Assembly (NCBI GenBank): GCA_025360105.1
Contig: JANYCT010000024.1
Location: 1-44,884, forward strand
From: Actinomycetes bacterium
Lineage (GTDB): Bacteria; Actinomycetota; Acidimicrobiia; Acidimicrobiales; Ilumatobacteraceae
DNA: 44,884 nt
Direction: 5' to 3'
Shown here: in pieces, positions 7,204-17,328 of the stretch
How positions within the stretch are numbered: position 1 is the first letter of the stretch
Layout: every line of letters begins with the position of its first letter
The notes under the pieces: generated by a model
What the model was told of the DNA's origin: nothing
The model's database searches: none
What the model saw: the letters and a program-made list of their open reading frames with translations, nothing else
Translations under genes and position numbers: made by a program

Positions 7204-7605
7204 CTAGCCATCAGCGCGACTGCGGTCGATGACCGTGCGCATGATCGCCACCACTTCATCGGCCGACGCGCCGGGCGTCAGCACTCCGGCCACACCTGCC
7301 TCGGCAAGCTTGATCGCATCGACAGCAGGAATGATGCCGCCCACGACCACAGGGATGTCGACGCCACGCTCGCGGAGCTTGGCGACAACGAGCGGGGCGA
7401 GGGTCATATGGGCTCCGCTGAGCATCGACAGCCCGATGGCGTCGACGTCCTCGTCGATTGCAGCCGATGCAACCTTGTCAGGGGTCTGGAACAGCCCCGT
7501 ATAGATCACCTCGAATCCGCCGTCGCGCAGGATACGAGCAACGACCTTGACCCCCCGGTCGTGACCATCGAGGCCGACCTTGGCGACCAGAACGCGATCA
7601 CTCAT
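7204..7605 (-). CDS. B12-binding small subunit of an acyl-CoA mutase
   Basis: A 133-residue stand-alone cobalamin-binding domain. The D-G-H-D-R-G segment near residue 14 is the D-x-H-x-x-G motif whose His ligates cobalt from below; G-L-S-M-L-S-G-A-H and G-G-I-I-P complete the family pattern. Length equals that of split mutase small subunits such as IcmB of Streptomyces. Its ATG overlaps the stop of the P450 gene by 4 nt (ATGA), so the two are translated together. No large subunit is adjacent; the only candidate in the window is the gene at 19920-21554, about 12 kb away. The pairing is inferred. An in-frame extension to 8052 is only a shadow of the P450 gene. Confidence 0.87.
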   Translation of the reverse strand: MSDRVLVAKVGLDGHDRGVKVVARILRDGGFEVIYTGLFQTPDKVASAAIDEDVDAIGLSMLSGAHMTLAPLVVAKLRERGVDIPVVVGGIIPAVDAIKLAEAGVAGVLTPGASADEVVAIMRTVIDRSRADG

Positions 7606-8924
7606 GGCGCCGCGCCCTCGAGGACCTGCACGTGCACATCGAGTTTCACCAGACCGCGCAGCACGAAGCTCGGGTGATACACGAAGTCGTTCGTCTCGGC
7701 CAGGGACACACCGCGCAGCCGTCGGGCCAGCAATTCGAAGGCGACTTGCATCTCCACACGCGACAGCGGAGCGCCGAGGCAAAAGTGTGCGCCCTTGCCG
7801 AACGCGAGATGGTCTTTCATGTTGGGGCGATCGGGGTTGAACGCATCGGCATCGTCGCCCCACACCGCCGGATCGCGATTCGCGCCGGCGTACACCACAA
7901 TGACGCGTGAACCCGCGGGCACCGGGACGCCGTCGATATCGGTATCTGCCGTGACCACGCGGAACATCCCCTGCGTCGGCGTGGAGAGGCGCAGCACCTC
8001 CTCGGTGACAGCCGCCGCCCGCCCGGCCGGATCGGCCTGCAGCAACGCCCACTGCTCGGGATGCTGGGCGAGCAGCATCATCCCCTCGGTCAGTGCTTTC
8101 GTCGTGGTCTCGTTGCCGGCCACCAACAACTGTTGCAGGATCGACAGGATCTCGGCCATGGTGAGCGCCCGACGCGACTCCGCACCGTCGTCGTCGAAGT
8201 CGTCGATCTGAGCGTGCACCAGTTCGCTCATCAGGTCGCGCGGCTCGCCGTCGGCCTGACTGGTCTCGTCGTCCTTGCCGCGGCGACGTTCGATCTGTTC
8301 GGCGAAGTAGTGCTGGAACTCGACGATGCCCTCAGCCGCCTCGATGCGCCGCTCATCGGTGATCACCGAACCGATGTTGGCGATGGAATCATCGCTCCAT
8401 CGTTTGAAGTCGGCTAAGCGATCGGCGGGCACGTTGAGCACATGCGCGATCGCCTCGATGGGCAAGGGTTCGGCGAACGCCTTCACGAAGTTGCACACAC
8501 CATTGGTGGGCATTGCGTCGATGAGCCGATTGACGATCTCAGTGACGGGGCCGCGCAGCTCGGCCATGCGCCGCGGCGTGAAGAAAGGTGCGACCGTGCC
8601 CCGATAGCGCGTCTGCTGGGGAGGATCGATGGTGAGCATCGTCGGCACCTGGGGCCAACCCGTTGCAATCACTGCGCGAAGACGGTCGACGACATCGCCG
8701 CTCGGCATGTCGCCGGCGCTGCCGAACTTCGACGAGAACGTGTGCGTATCGCGCAGGATCGGCGTGATCGACTCGTGCCGGGTCACCATGTACAGATTGG
8801 TTCCCTCGACGCGGAACGCCGGCGTCTGCTCCTGCATCGCCCGGTAGTACAGGTGAGGGCACTGCTGCACCGCCGGGTTGAACGGGTTGAAGCCGGTGAG
8901 ATCCACTGCAGCGCGATCGGTCAT
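7602..8924 (-). CDS. Cytochrome P450
   Basis: A 440-residue soluble P450 of normal bacterial length. Visible are the I-helix oxygen-activation motif A-G-N-E-T-T, the K-helix E-x-x-R (E-E-V-L-R), and the haem loop F-G-K-G-A-H-F-C-L-G-A with the cysteine ligand. It would hydroxylate an organic substrate using electrons from a ferredoxin and reductase. The nearest ferredoxin in the window (38939-39196) is far away. The gene is translationally coupled to a B12-binding mutase subunit and divergent from an SDR, so a role in catabolism of branched or alicyclic substrates is possible. Substrate not predictable by eye. Confidence 0.92.
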   Translation of the reverse strand: MTDRAAVDLTGFNPFNPAVQQCPHLYYRAMQEQTPAFRVEGTNLYMVTRHESITPILRDTHTFSSKFGSAGDMPSGDVVDRLRAVIATGWPQVPTMLTIDPPQQTRYRGTVAPFFTPRRMAELRGPVTEIVNRLIDAMPTNGVCNFVKAFAEPLPIEAIAHVLNVPADRLADFKRWSDDSIANIGSVITDERRIEAAEGIVEFQHYFAEQIERRRGKDDETSQADGEPRDLMSELVHAQIDDFDDDGAESRRALTMAEILSILQQLLVAGNETTTKALTEGMMLLAQHPEQWALLQADPAGRAAAVTEEVLRLSTPTQGMFRVVTADTDIDGVPVPAGSRVIVVYAGANRDPAVWGDDADAFNPDRPNMKDHLAFGKGAHFCLGAPLSRVEMQVAFELLARRLRGVSLAETNDFVYHPSFVLRGLVKLDVHVQVLEGAAP

Positions 8925-9032
8925 CTGTGCAGTCTCTCGCGACCGACGTGATCACAGCGAGACGGGCCGCGTCGGTGGTCGGCAACGTGCCGATGCCGAA
9001 ACCACCGCCGTCCGGGTGGCAGTGTGTTGACC

Positions 9033-9860
9033 ATGAGCATGAACCAACAGGGTCGTTACCACGATCGGGTCGCAGTCATCACGGGTGCCGCGAGCGGACT
9101 GGGCGAGGCCGCGGCACGTTTGCTCGTGGCCGAGGGCGGGCGGGTCATCATCGCCGACTATGGCGCCGAGCGCGGCGAGGCTGTCGCGGCTTCGCTCGGC
9201 AGCGCCGCGAAGTTCATTCGTTGCGACGTGACCAACGAAGACGACGTCGCCGCCGCGATGGATCTGGCCGTGGCGAGTTGGGGACGCCTCGACGGAGCGT
9301 TCGCCAACGCGGGCATCGTCGGCGTCATTGGACCCATCGAGCAAACGCCGATCGACGATTTCGATCGCACGATGGCGGTGCTGGTGCGCGGAGTATTCGT
9401 CACCGTGAAACATGCGGCGCGACAGATGATTGCGTGCGGAAATGGTGGGGCGATCGTGGCCACCTCGAGCGTTGCGGCTGTGCAGGGCGGGCTCGGACCG
9501 CATGCGTATGCGATGGCCAAGGCCGGCGTGGTGGGACTCGCCCGTTCTGCCGCCGCCGAGCTTGCCCGCCGGCAGATTCGCGTGAACGCCATTGCTCCGG
9601 GGTCGATCCCTACGGGCATGACAGCTCACGTCATGGCTGGCGACCCCGATGCACTCGAAACAACGAGCGAGCGTCTCGCCGCGGCGTCCCCGCTGGGTCG
9701 CGCGGGAATGCCGGCCGACATCGCCGAGACACTGCTGTTTCTGCTCGGCGACGCTGGCAGCTATATCAGTGGTCAGTGCATCGTGGTTGATGCGGGCCTC
9801 ACCGCTGGCGCCTCGATGAGCCCGGCGTGGGCCAAACCCGGCATGGTCGTTGCCCGATAG
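9033..9860 (+). CDS. Short-chain dehydrogenase/reductase (SDR)
   Basis: About 275 residues with the classical SDR features: T-G-A-A-S-G-L-G dinucleotide loop, N-A-G after strand 4, and the catalytic Ser and Y-x-x-x-K (Y-A-M-A-K), then the P-G-S-I-P-T-G segment. It would interconvert an alcohol and ketone with NAD(P)(H). Start choice lies between the ATG at 9033, the ATG at 9039 and an upstream GTG at 9024; a CAGTGT hexamer 7 nt before 9033 resembles the leaderless pattern. It is divergent from the P450 gene (108-bp gap), which makes a shared pathway plausible but unproven. Confidence 0.88.
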   Translation: MSMNQQGRYHDRVAVITGAASGLGEAAARLLVAEGGRVIIADYGAERGEAVAASLGSAAKFIRCDVTNEDDVAAAMDLAVASWGRLDGAFANAGIVGVIGPIEQTPIDDFDRTMAVLVRGVFVTVKHAARQMIACGNGGAIVATSSVAAVQGGLGPHAYAMAKAGVVGLARSAAAELARRQIRVNAIAPGSIPTGMTAHVMAGDPDALETTSERLAAASPLGRAGMPADIAETLLFLLGDAGSYISGQCIVVDAGLTAGASMSPAWAKPGMVVAR

Positions 9861-9861
9861 A

Positions 9862-9880
9862 ACCCGGCGTCGAGTCGGGT
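9862..9880. terminator. Small inverted repeat between convergent genes
   Basis: ACCCG (9862-9866) and CGGGT (9876-9880) flank a 9-nt loop between the SDR stop and the ClC stop. It has no U-run, so it is a weak candidate for a bidirectional terminator. Confidence 0.3.
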
Positions 9881-9881
9881 C

Positions 9882-11195
9882 TCAACCGTCGACCGACACC
9901 GTGTCGATAGGTGGCTCGATACGGTGCGCGAAGCGGATCCGGTCCGCCGACACCTCGATCAGTTTGGCCACGGCCACAGAGGCTGCGCACACCGGCACTA
10001 AGCGCAGATCGCCGGCAAGCTCGGCAACAACCACCACGCCGACGAGCGGCGTTCGAGTGCCGACCGCAATGCCCACCGACATCGCCGCAAGCATGCCGTC
10101 CCAATGTGATCCGGGCAAGGTGATGCCTGCTTTGGTACACATCTCGTACGAGAGCAGTGCGGCGCCGGCCGCCACGGCCATTGAGGGCGAGAACACGCCA
10201 CCCGGAGCGCCCGACGCGATCGACGCAGTGGTCGCGATCAACTTGCCAATGCACAGGGCGAGGGCAAGGCCCACGGTCGCTTTGGCAAAGCCCTCACGGA
10301 TGGCCTCCATGCCGTTGCCTGATGTCATCGGCGCGATTGCGACGGTCAGGCCGCCAACCACGGCAAAAACCAGGGAACGAATCCATACCCGGCGCGACTC
10401 CGTACACGGTTCGTTGCGTGGGGCGAGGCGCTTGCGAAGGGCAAAGAACACGCGGGTGGCCACCAACGCCGGCACCAATCCGGCTGCGGCACGAACGAAC
10501 GAACCACCGCTCAGTGGGTGGTCGCCGCGGTGAAAGATGGTCGTGCCACCGAGGAGGTGCACTGAGATCAAGTAGCCGAACACGCCACCGGCCAAGGCAC
10601 AGCCGACGGTTCGTCGCTCGGGACGGTTGACCACATGCTCACGCACATAGAGAAACGCGCCGATGGGGGCGTGGTACGCGGCGGCAAATGCCGCGGCGAT
10701 TCCCGTCGCCGCAAGATCGGCGGGCGGGCGGCGCATTTTCGTGCCCAACCACGCGCCGACACTGCCGCCTGTTTCCAGGATCGCCGCCTCACGACCCAGC
10801 GAAGCGAGCGTGGACATCGCAATCCACGTTCCCGATGCACGCACGAGCGTGCCAGACACGCTCGGGCCCGAACCATTGCCCCGTGCCGCTTCGGCCACCG
10901 CCCCCAGGCCGAGCCGCTCGTGGCGCCACCGCATCGCGATACGGGCGATCCATGCTGCAGCGAACAGGCCACTGGTCACCAACACGAAGACGAGCAGCCG
11001 CGATGTCTGCTGGGCAACGACGGTCGACTTCTTGTCGCCGCCGACATGTTCGAGCACAAAGATGATCGACTCGCGAAAGAATCTTGCGAACAACGCACTC
11101 AAGCCGGACACGACTACCGCCAGAACGAACGTGACGAGCATGCTGCGGATTCGGGCGAGGCGTGATGTGGTCACCTCGGGCACGGCATCATTCAC
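9882..11195 (-). CDS. ClC-family chloride channel or H+/Cl- antiporter
   Basis: A 437-residue integral membrane protein with about ten hydrophobic segments. ClC motifs are visible: G-R-E-A-A (variant of G-R-E-G-P, keeping the gating Glu) and G-G-V-F-S-P (the G-x-F-x-P anion-binding motif). These residues line the anion path in EcClcA. Whether it is a channel or an exchanger depends on the inner proton glutamate, which I cannot align with confidence. The GTG start overlaps the pgi stop by 4 nt (GTGA), so it is translationally coupled to phosphoglucose isomerase. Why a chloride transporter is coupled to glycolysis is unclear; acid or osmotic homeostasis is one guess. Confidence 0.85.
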   Translation of the reverse strand: MNDAVPEVTTSRLARIRSMLVTFVLAVVVSGLSALFARFFRESIIFVLEHVGGDKKSTVVAQQTSRLLVFVLVTSGLFAAAWIARIAMRWRHERLGLGAVAEAARGNGSGPSVSGTLVRASGTWIAMSTLASLGREAAILETGGSVGAWLGTKMRRPPADLAATGIAAAFAAAYHAPIGAFLYVREHVVNRPERRTVGCALAGGVFGYLISVHLLGGTTIFHRGDHPLSGGSFVRAAAGLVPALVATRVFFALRKRLAPRNEPCTESRRVWIRSLVFAVVGGLTVAIAPMTSGNGMEAIREGFAKATVGLALALCIGKLIATTASIASGAPGGVFSPSMAVAAGAALLSYEMCTKAGITLPGSHWDGMLAAMSVGIAVGTRTPLVGVVVVAELAGDLRLVPVCAASVAVAKLIEVSADRIRFAHRIEPPIDTVSVDG

Positions 11196-12838
11196 ATACT
11201 CGCCTGGCGTTGCTCGCGATACCAGTTGATGAGCGACGTCGTGGAGCTGTCGTGAACAGCGGCGCCGCCATCGGGGGCAGTGAGCTCGGGGGTGATGCGG
11301 TTAGCCAAGGCCTTACCCAGCTCCACGCCCCACTGATCGAAGCTGTTCACATCCCAGATACAACCCTGCACGAACACCTTGTGCTCATAGAGCGCGATCA
11401 ATTCACCGAGCAACCGAGGCGTGAGGCGCGGTGCAACGATTGTGGTGCTCGGTCGATTGCCCGTGAACACGCGATGCGGCACCTGGACTGCGGGAATACC
11501 TTCGGCCGCAGCCTCTTCAGCGGTCTTGCCGAATGCCAGTGCCTCGGTCTGGGCAAACAGATTTGCCATCAGCAGATCGTGGTGATGGCGATACGGATGG
11601 TTGGGATGGGCAAATCCGATCATGTCCACTGGCACCAAACGCGTGCCCTGATGCAGCAATTGATAAAAGGCGTGCTGGCCGTTGGTGCCGGGCTCTCCCC
11701 ACACCACCGGCCCAGTGTCAGCAGTGACCGTCGTGCCATCGCGACGCACACCCTTGCCATTGCTCTCCATGTCGAGCTGTTGCAGATATGCCGCGAAACG
11801 GCTCAGCTCGTGCGCGTACGCGAGCACGGCGTGGCTCTGCGCACCGAGCACATTGGCGTTCCAGACGCCGAGCACCGCCATGATCACCGGCAGGTTCTGC
11901 GCCAACGGCGCGTGCAGGAAGTGCTCGTCGATCACACGAAAGCCCTCAAGGAACTGTTGGAAGCCGTCGGCACCGATGGAGATCATCAACGTGAGACCGA
12001 TTGCAGAGTCCACCGAGTAGCGCCCGCCGACCCAGTCCCAGAAGCCAAACATGTTCGTGGTGTCGATACCGAATGCGGCCACCTTGTCAGCATTGGTGGA
12101 TACCGCGACAAAGTGCTTCGCCACCGCCGATTGATCACCACCGAATCCGCCGAGCAACCATTCGCGCGCAGTTGTCGCGTTGGTGAGTGTCTCGATGGTC
12201 GTGAAGGTCTTCGACGCCACCACGAACATCGTCGACGCTGGGTCGAGGCCCTCAAGGTTCTGGGCGATGTCGGCACCATCGATATTCGATACAAAACGAC
12301 ACTCGATGTCGGGATGCTTGAACGCGTGTAACGCCGTATACGCCATGGCAGGGCCAAGGTCGCTGCCGCCGATACCGATATTGATCACGGTACGGATGCG
12401 CGAGCCGGTATGGCCGGTCCACTCACCACGGCGTACACGCTCAGCGAACGCCGCCATGCGATCGAGTGTGGCGTGCACGTCGGGAACGACATCATGCGGC
12501 GCACCCGATTCGTCGGCCACGTTGATCACGATGCCGCGCGGAGCACGCAGCGCGGTGTGTAACACGGCTCGACCCTCGGTGGTGTTGATCGGCTCGCCGG
12601 CGAACATTGCGTCGCGGCGCTGTTGCACACCCGACGTCTGCGCAACGGCAATCAGCAACTGCATCGTTTCGGTGACCACGCGCTGCTTTGAGTAGTCGAC
12701 GCGCAAATCACCAGCCGTCACGGTGAACCGATCAGACCGGCCCGGGTCGGTTGCGAAGAGTTCACGCAACGACGGTACGTGCGAATCAGCAGCATGCGCG
12801 AGCAGCGCTGACCATGCGGGGGTTGCGGTGATGTCCAC
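11192..12838 (-). CDS. pgi: Glucose-6-phosphate isomerase
   Basis: A 548-residue protein, normal length for bacterial PGI. Recognisable blocks include the sugar-phosphate-binding [19 protein letters not shown], the signature [11 protein letters not shown], the catalytic-Glu region [11 protein letters not shown], and Q-L-D-M-E-S-N-G-K. It interconverts glucose-6-phosphate and fructose-6-phosphate in the cytosol. The start is a GTG 7 nt after TAACGT on the minus strand, so it may have its own leaderless promoter, although it lies only 27 nt after pgl. The pgl-pgi order links entry to glycolysis and the oxidative pentose phosphate route. Confidence 0.97.
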   Translation of the reverse strand: MDITATPAWSALLAHAADSHVPSLRELFATDPGRSDRFTVTAGDLRVDYSKQRVVTETMQLLIAVAQTSGVQQRRDAMFAGEPINTTEGRAVLHTALRAPRGIVINVADESGAPHDVVPDVHATLDRMAAFAERVRRGEWTGHTGSRIRTVINIGIGGSDLGPAMAYTALHAFKHPDIECRFVSNIDGADIAQNLEGLDPASTMFVVASKTFTTIETLTNATTAREWLLGGFGGDQSAVAKHFVAVSTNADKVAAFGIDTTNMFGFWDWVGGRYSVDSAIGLTLMISIGADGFQQFLEGFRVIDEHFLHAPLAQNLPVIMAVLGVWNANVLGAQSHAVLAYAHELSRFAAYLQQLDMESNGKGVRRDGTTVTADTGPVVWGEPGTNGQHAFYQLLHQGTRLVPVDMIGFAHPNHPYRHHHDLLMANLFAQTEALAFGKTAEEAAAEGIPAVQVPHRVFTGNRPSTTIVAPRLTPRLLGELIALYEHKVFVQGCIWDVNSFDQWGVELGKALANRITPELTAPDGGAAVHDSSTTSLINWYREQRQASM

Positions 12839-12845
12839 GGGTGTG

Positions 12846-12851
12846 ACGTTA
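12846..12851 (-). promoter_or_regulatory. Leaderless-type -10 box of pgi (TAACGT)
   Basis: TAACGT on the minus strand is followed by 7 nt and the GTG start of pgi at 12838. It lies within the short pgl-pgi gap, so pgi may be transcribed independently. Confidence 0.45.
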
Positions 12852-12865
12852 GCCCTCGAACGCCG

Positions 12866-13540
12866 CTAGGGAAGCTGTGCGGCGGCCGCGTCGTCGAGCA
12901 CCAGCGTGGTGGCCGTGCGTCGAACGCGTTCCACTGGCAGATCGGCGTGATCGCAGACCCATGCGGCAACCGGAGCCGACTTCTCCGGCCCGCACACCAA
13001 AATCAGACGCGATCGAGCGGCGTTCACGACGCCCGGGGTCAGGGTCATTCGGGTTCTACCGCGGTACTCGCCGCTGATAGCGACCGGGTTGGGGTTGTCG
13101 ATGACGGCATCACCAGGGGCCCACGAAGCCGTATGGCCATCGTCGCCGAGGCCGAGATGCGCGATGTCCAACGGGGAGTTTCCCAATGCCGAGGCATAGG
13201 TCGACGCCGCTCGGATCAGCGACGCCGCCGTCACGGACATGAGATGCACGTTCGCTCGACGAATCGTCACGTGACGCAATAGGTGGTCGGTGAGCTGGGT
13301 CGCATTGCGTTCCGGGTCGCCGTCAGGGGCGACGCGTTCGTCCACTTGGAACAGGTGCACATCGTGCCACGGCACGTCCATGTGGGTCAGCGCATCGAAC
13401 ATCAACGCTGGCGTTCCCCCTCCGCTCACCGCGATACGACACAACCCACGCGCACGCACGGCGGCGCGTATTCGACGGGCCATCCACGATGCGGACGCCA
13501 GCGCCGCCTCACCGGGGGACGGCGCGATGATGATCTTCAC
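12866..13540 (-). CDS. pgl: 6-phosphogluconolactonase
   Basis: A 224-residue protein of the DevB/Pgl type, close to the usual 230-260. Visible motifs are V-S-G-G-G-T-P near residue 40, the D-E-R-V-A-P segment with the catalytic region, and L-G-L-G-D-D-G-H-T-A-S, which holds the active-site His. It hydrolyses 6-phosphogluconolactone to 6-phosphogluconate. It is 12 nt downstream of livF and 27 nt upstream of pgi, so it could be in the transporter transcript. The zwf and opcA genes that commonly accompany pgl in actinobacteria are absent here. The gene contains one copy of the dispersed 17-bp palindromic element. Confidence 0.93.
   Translation of the reverse strand: MKIIIAPSPGEAALASASWMARRIRAAVRARGLCRIAVSGGGTPALMFDALTHMDVPWHDVHLFQVDERVAPDGDPERNATQLTDHLLRHVTIRRANVHLMSVTAASLIRAASTYASALGNSPLDIAHLGLGDDGHTASWAPGDAVIDNPNPVAISGEYRGRTRMTLTPGVVNAARSRLILVCGPEKSAPVAAWVCDHADLPVERVRRTATTLVLDDAAAAQLP
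13260..13276 (-). repeat. 17-bp palindromic element, copy within pgl
   Basis: The minus strand reads CGTCACGTGACGATTCG. It shares all 17 bases with the copy at 28140-28156 and differs at one position from the copies at 28228 and 28286. Confidence 0.75.
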
Positions 13541-13552
13541 GGTGGCGGCGAA

Positions 13553-14272
13553 TCAGTCGGACGGTTCGAGTTCGGCACCGCCGAGATAGCTGCTCTCGAG
13601 CAGGTGGCGGTTGGCCGCGAGATGTTTGGCGTCGCCCTCGAGTGCGAGCGACCCATGGCTCAGCACATAGGCCCGGTCGGCCACTTCGAGCGCAAGGTGG
13701 ACGTGCTGCTCGACGAGCAGCACCCCAGCACCTGTTTCGTCGGCAATTCGGCGTAACACGGGCAACAGACGCTCGACGATGATCGGTGCAAGCCCCAAGC
13801 TCATTTCGTCGACCATGAGCAGCTTGGGGTTGGTGGTGAGCGCCCGGCCCATCGCGAGCATCTGCTGCTCGCCACCCGACAACAGACCGGCCTTGCGATC
13901 CATCAACCGGTCGAGCGCAGGGAAGTAGCCCAACGCCTGGTCGAGGTTCGCCGAACCCTTGGCCGCGCCGAGCTTGAGGTTCTCCTTCACAGTGAGTTGG
14001 AAGAACAGGCTGCGGTCCTCAGGTACGTGCGCCAGCCCCTCGCGCGCCACCATATGGGCGCGCCGACCCTTCACAGATTTTCCGAGGACGCGAATGTCGC
14101 CGTCAAGAATCGGGTTGAGCGCCGAGGTGGTGAGCAACGTGGTGGTCTTACCCGCACCGTTAGGTCCGAGCAGGGCAACGATTTCACCCTCGTTGACCGT
14201 GAGGTTGAGGCCGCGCACGACGGGTACGCCGTTATAGCCGGTGGAGAGATCCTCGATCTCGAGCAGAGCCAT
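13553..14272 (-). CDS. livF: Branched-chain amino acid-type ABC transporter ATPase LivF
   Basis: A 239-residue ABC ATPase with Walker [10 protein letters not shown], signature L-S-G-G-E-Q-Q-M and Walker B L-L-M-V-D-E-M-S. The H-V-P-E-D-R-S-L-F segment (usual H-V-P-E-G-R) and the H-loop E-Q-H-V mark it as the LivF branch. It powers import by the fused permease together with LivG. Its ATG overlaps the livG stop by 1 nt. The substrate class is inferred from family; LIV-type systems also import amides, urea and aromatic compounds. Confidence 0.9.
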   Translation of the reverse strand: MALLEIEDLSTGYNGVPVVRGLNLTVNEGEIVALLGPNGAGKTTTLLTTSALNPILDGDIRVLGKSVKGRRAHMVAREGLAHVPEDRSLFFQLTVKENLKLGAAKGSANLDQALGYFPALDRLMDRKAGLLSGGEQQMLAMGRALTTNPKLLMVDEMSLGLAPIIVERLLPVLRRIADETGAGVLLVEQHVHLALEVADRAYVLSHGSLALEGDAKHLAANRHLLESSYLGGAELEPSD

Positions 14273-15033
14273 CAGTGATCCTCCTCCTGTGCCGACTGAC
14301 CGAGGTAGGCCTCGATGACGCGTGGGTCTTTTTTGATCTCAGCCGGTGTGCCCTCGGCGATTTTGAGACCGAACTCGATCACGTAGATGTAGTCGCATAC
14401 ATTGAGAACCAGACCCATGTCGTGATCGACGAGGAAGATGGTGGTTCCCGCATCGATGATGTCGCGGAGACGCTCGCCTAGCACCAGCGATTCGGCACTG
14501 TCGAGACCTGCCGCGGGTTCGTCCATACACACGAGTTCCGGACGTGCCGCAAGCGCTCGCGCCGCGCTCACCAGTTTGCGTTGACCCTGACTGATCTCGT
14601 TGGGCATCTTGCCCGCGAGATCGGTAATGCCGAGCACATCGAGCGCCCATTCGGTGGCGGTGTCGTCGCGCTTTCGACGGGGAGCCACGAGGTCAGCGAA
14701 AAAGCTGCCAACGCTTTGCTTTTCTGCGGCCACCTGCAGATTTTCGCCGATGCTGAGGTCGTCGAACAGCTCGAGTGATTGCCAGGTGCGCCCGAGACCG
14801 AGTTTGGCTCTCCGGTGCGGCGGCATGGCTCCGATGTCACGACCGTTGAACTCGATGCGGCCCGTCGTGGGCACGAAGCCGGTGATTCCGTCGATGAAGG
14901 TTGTCTTGCCGGCGCCGTTCGGGCCGATCAGTCCCACGAGCTGGCCCTTCTCGACACGGAAGTCGACCTCGTTCACGGCCTTCAGGCCACCGAAGGTGAC
15001 GGACATGCCATTTGTCTGCAGCAACGCAGTCAT
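14272..15033 (-). CDS. livG: Branched-chain amino acid-type ABC transporter ATPase LivG
   Basis: A 253-residue ABC ATPase. Walker A is G-P-N-G-A-G-K-T-T, the signature is I-S-Q-G-Q-R-K-L (degenerate S-x-G-Q form usual for LivG), and Walker B is [20 protein letters not shown] matches the LivG Q-loop region (usually R-T-F-Q). The start overlaps the permease stop by 4 nt and the end overlaps livF by 1 nt, so the three are translationally coupled. Confidence 0.9.
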   Translation of the reverse strand: MTALLQTNGMSVTFGGLKAVNEVDFRVEKGQLVGLIGPNGAGKTTFIDGITGFVPTTGRIEFNGRDIGAMPPHRRAKLGLGRTWQSLELFDDLSIGENLQVAAEKQSVGSFFADLVAPRRKRDDTATEWALDVLGITDLAGKMPNEISQGQRKLVSAARALAARPELVCMDEPAAGLDSAESLVLGERLRDIIDAGTTIFLVDHDMGLVLNVCDYIYVIEFGLKIAEGTPAEIKKDPRVIEAYLGQSAQEEDH

Positions 15034-17294
15034 GATGGGGCTCCAACTTCTTGTACATCGGAAATGGTCGGCGCACTGTCGTGCTGCCCAACGTGAGGAT
15101 TACCCGGCGCGTCACCGGCTGAATCATCGGGCGCGGCTCGCCGTCGCCGCAACGACAGCCCGAGGTGGCGCACTGCACCGGCAATACCTTCCGGGTTGCG
15201 CACCGAGGCGATGATGAGGCCGAGGCCGCCCAGGATCAGCGTGTATTCGCTCGGCACTCCGAACTTCTCACTCAAGACGGTGAACACCAGCCCACCCGCG
15301 ACGAGGAAACCACCGCTGATCGAACCGAACACACTGGCGATACCACCGAGATAGGCGAAAGCGAAGAACGTGAGTGACTGAACGTAGGAGAACTTGTCGG
15401 GGGTCACGCTGCCAAACCGATAGGCCGACACGGCACCACCGACGCCGGCAATGAAAGCAGACACTGCGAAGGCGAGAATCTTCATGCCCGACACGTTCAC
15501 CCCAGCGGCCGCCGCAGCTCGTTCGTTCGAGCGCGTCGCCAGCAACCGTCGTCCGGTCGCAGAACGGCGCAGGTTCGCCACCGCGTAACACAGGATCACG
15601 ACCACGACGAGACAGAACATCGCGGTCATCGGGTTCGGCTGTTTGCCATCACCCGCGATGAAGCCCAAGATGTTGTACTGCACATCACGCGGTTGAGCGA
15701 TGAGCTTGGGCACCTTGACGGCAGCACCCTTGAAACCACCGTTGACCGAAGAGTTGCCAAAGACCGACTTGTCGATGGCAACGGCGAACGCCAGCGTGAC
15801 GATGGCCAGGTTGACGCCGCGCACACGTAGGGCGGGGAGGGCCACCAATACGCCCACCAACATCGCTACCACCGCCCCGATCAAGATCGGTATGGGAAAC
15901 GGAACGTTGTGCTCGGTGGTCATCTTGGCGACGAGGAACGCAGAGATCCCTGCAAAGGCCATCTGCGCCAACGAGATCTGGCCGACGTAGCCGGTGATCA
16001 CCACCACCGACAAGCAGATGATGATGCCGATCAAGGAGTTCGCCAGCGCCAGTCGGAACGTAGGCCCGAAGATGAACAACCCACAGATCGCAGCCGTCAG
16101 CGCGAGCGCTGGTCCACCGTAGCGAATGGCCCACCGTGGCGGGGTGGGCGAGAACGGCAGCCGCCCGGAGCTGATGGATCCACGCGTCGGCAAGCTCTTG
16201 CCGCGCAAGAAGAGCACGAGCACGATGATGATGAGCGGCAACATGCGTTCCATGCCGGGGAAGGGACCGTTGCCCGACTTCGGATACCAGTGGTGCTGCG
16301 CTTCGAGATACTTCACCAGACCAAACTGCATGCCTAACACCATCGCTGCAAACGTCGTCCAGCCGAACGAGGTGAAGCTGCCGACGAGCGCTGCTGTCAA
16401 GGCAGGAATGATGAATGCGGGGAGCACACTCGGATCGATGGTGCGCAACACCGTTGCCGCAAAGATGCCCAACAACCCCGTCAGCAGCGTGGAGATGACC
16501 CAGTTGGCGCCAGCCAGGAAATCGGGCGAGAAGCCCAGCACGACGGCGCCTTTTTCATTCTCCGATGCCGCGCGCGTGGCGAGGCCGAACCGGGTGAGCT
16601 GGAACACCGCGTACAGCAAAACGGTGAGCACGATCACCACGATGGTGAGCGCCAACTCGTCGGAGTTCATCGAGATACCAAGCGGCAAGTTGATCCGCTT
16701 GGCGGGCTTGAACATTGGCAGAGCCTCGACCGTGAACGGCTGGATACCGAAGCGACGCACGATCACCGCGGGAAGATACAGGAACAGGCCGATCGACGCG
16801 ACGACCTTGGCCAGCGGTGGAGCGGCGCGCAGCGGACGAAAGATCAAAAAGTGCAGCACCAATCCGAGCAACACGGCGACACATGCCGAAATCAACAGGG
16901 CTGGCCAGAACTGCATGTTGGGGCCGAACGAAATACGGGTGGGGATATCGGGCAGGTCGAGCGTGGAGCTAGGGCTCAGTTTGTGGACGACTCCTTCGAT
17001 GAGCGCCAGTGGATTTGGGATCGGTGGCAAGAACAGATCGCCGTCCTTGCGGAGCACGGCGTACACGTACGCCACATACATGGCAATGGCGCTGTTCGCG
17101 AAGTTGACCACGCCGGAGCCGCGGTATGTGATCACCACGCCGAGCGCGATGGCAGCGATCAGCGCGCCGTTGGTGAGACCCGGACCGGTGAGGAACTTGG
17201 CACGCGTATTGGAGTCGACGAGCGCCCAGAGCAACAGCACGAGAGAGCCCACGCCGAAGAACCACTGCAGATACTTTGTCAACGAACCCTTCAT
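15030..17294 (-). CDS. Fused LivH-LivM permease of a LIV-type ABC transporter
   Basis: A 754-residue membrane protein. The N-terminal half (about 1-370) is LivH-like (G-V-V-I-T-Y-R-G-S-G-V-V-N-F-A near residue 55, the usual N-F-A-x-G-x segment). The C-terminal half (about 400-720) is LivM-like (G-Y-V-G-Q-I-S-L-A-Q-M-A-F, A-L-R-V-R-G-V-N-L-A). In most bacteria these are two proteins that pair in the membrane; here one chain supplies both. A hydrophilic C-terminal tail of about 40 residues follows. AGGAAG lies upstream of the ATG. It is the second gene of the operon after the substrate-binding protein. Confidence 0.9.
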   Translation of the reverse strand: MKGSLTKYLQWFFGVGSLVLLLWALVDSNTRAKFLTGPGLTNGALIAAIALGVVITYRGSGVVNFANSAIAMYVAYVYAVLRKDGDLFLPPIPNPLALIEGVVHKLSPSSTLDLPDIPTRISFGPNMQFWPALLISACVAVLLGLVLHFLIFRPLRAAPPLAKVVASIGLFLYLPAVIVRRFGIQPFTVEALPMFKPAKRINLPLGISMNSDELALTIVVIVLTVLLYAVFQLTRFGLATRAASENEKGAVVLGFSPDFLAGANWVISTLLTGLLGIFAATVLRTIDPSVLPAFIIPALTAALVGSFTSFGWTTFAAMVLGMQFGLVKYLEAQHHWYPKSGNGPFPGMERMLPLIIIVLVLFLRGKSLPTRGSISSGRLPFSPTPPRWAIRYGGPALALTAAICGLFIFGPTFRLALANSLIGIIICLSVVVITGYVGQISLAQMAFAGISAFLVAKMTTEHNVPFPIPILIGAVVAMLVGVLVALPALRVRGVNLAIVTLAFAVAIDKSVFGNSSVNGGFKGAAVKVPKLIAQPRDVQYNILGFIAGDGKQPNPMTAMFCLVVVVILCYAVANLRRSATGRRLLATRSNERAAAAAGVNVSGMKILAFAVSAFIAGVGGAVSAYRFGSVTPDKFSYVQSLTFFAFAYLGGIASVFGSISGGFLVAGGLVFTVLSEKFGVPSEYTLILGGLGLIIASVRNPEGIAGAVRHLGLSLRRRRAAPDDSAGDAPGNPHVGQHDSAPTISDVQEVGAPS

Positions 17295-17328
17295 CGGCCC
17301 TTCTTCCTCGCTCCCAGCGTCCGCGTGG

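Noticed and set aside
7603-8052. Extension of the B12-binding protein to 8052
   Set aside because: The extra part is a frame shadow of the P450 gene; the ATG at 7605 starts the B12 domain exactly and overlaps the P450 stop in the typical ATGA manner.
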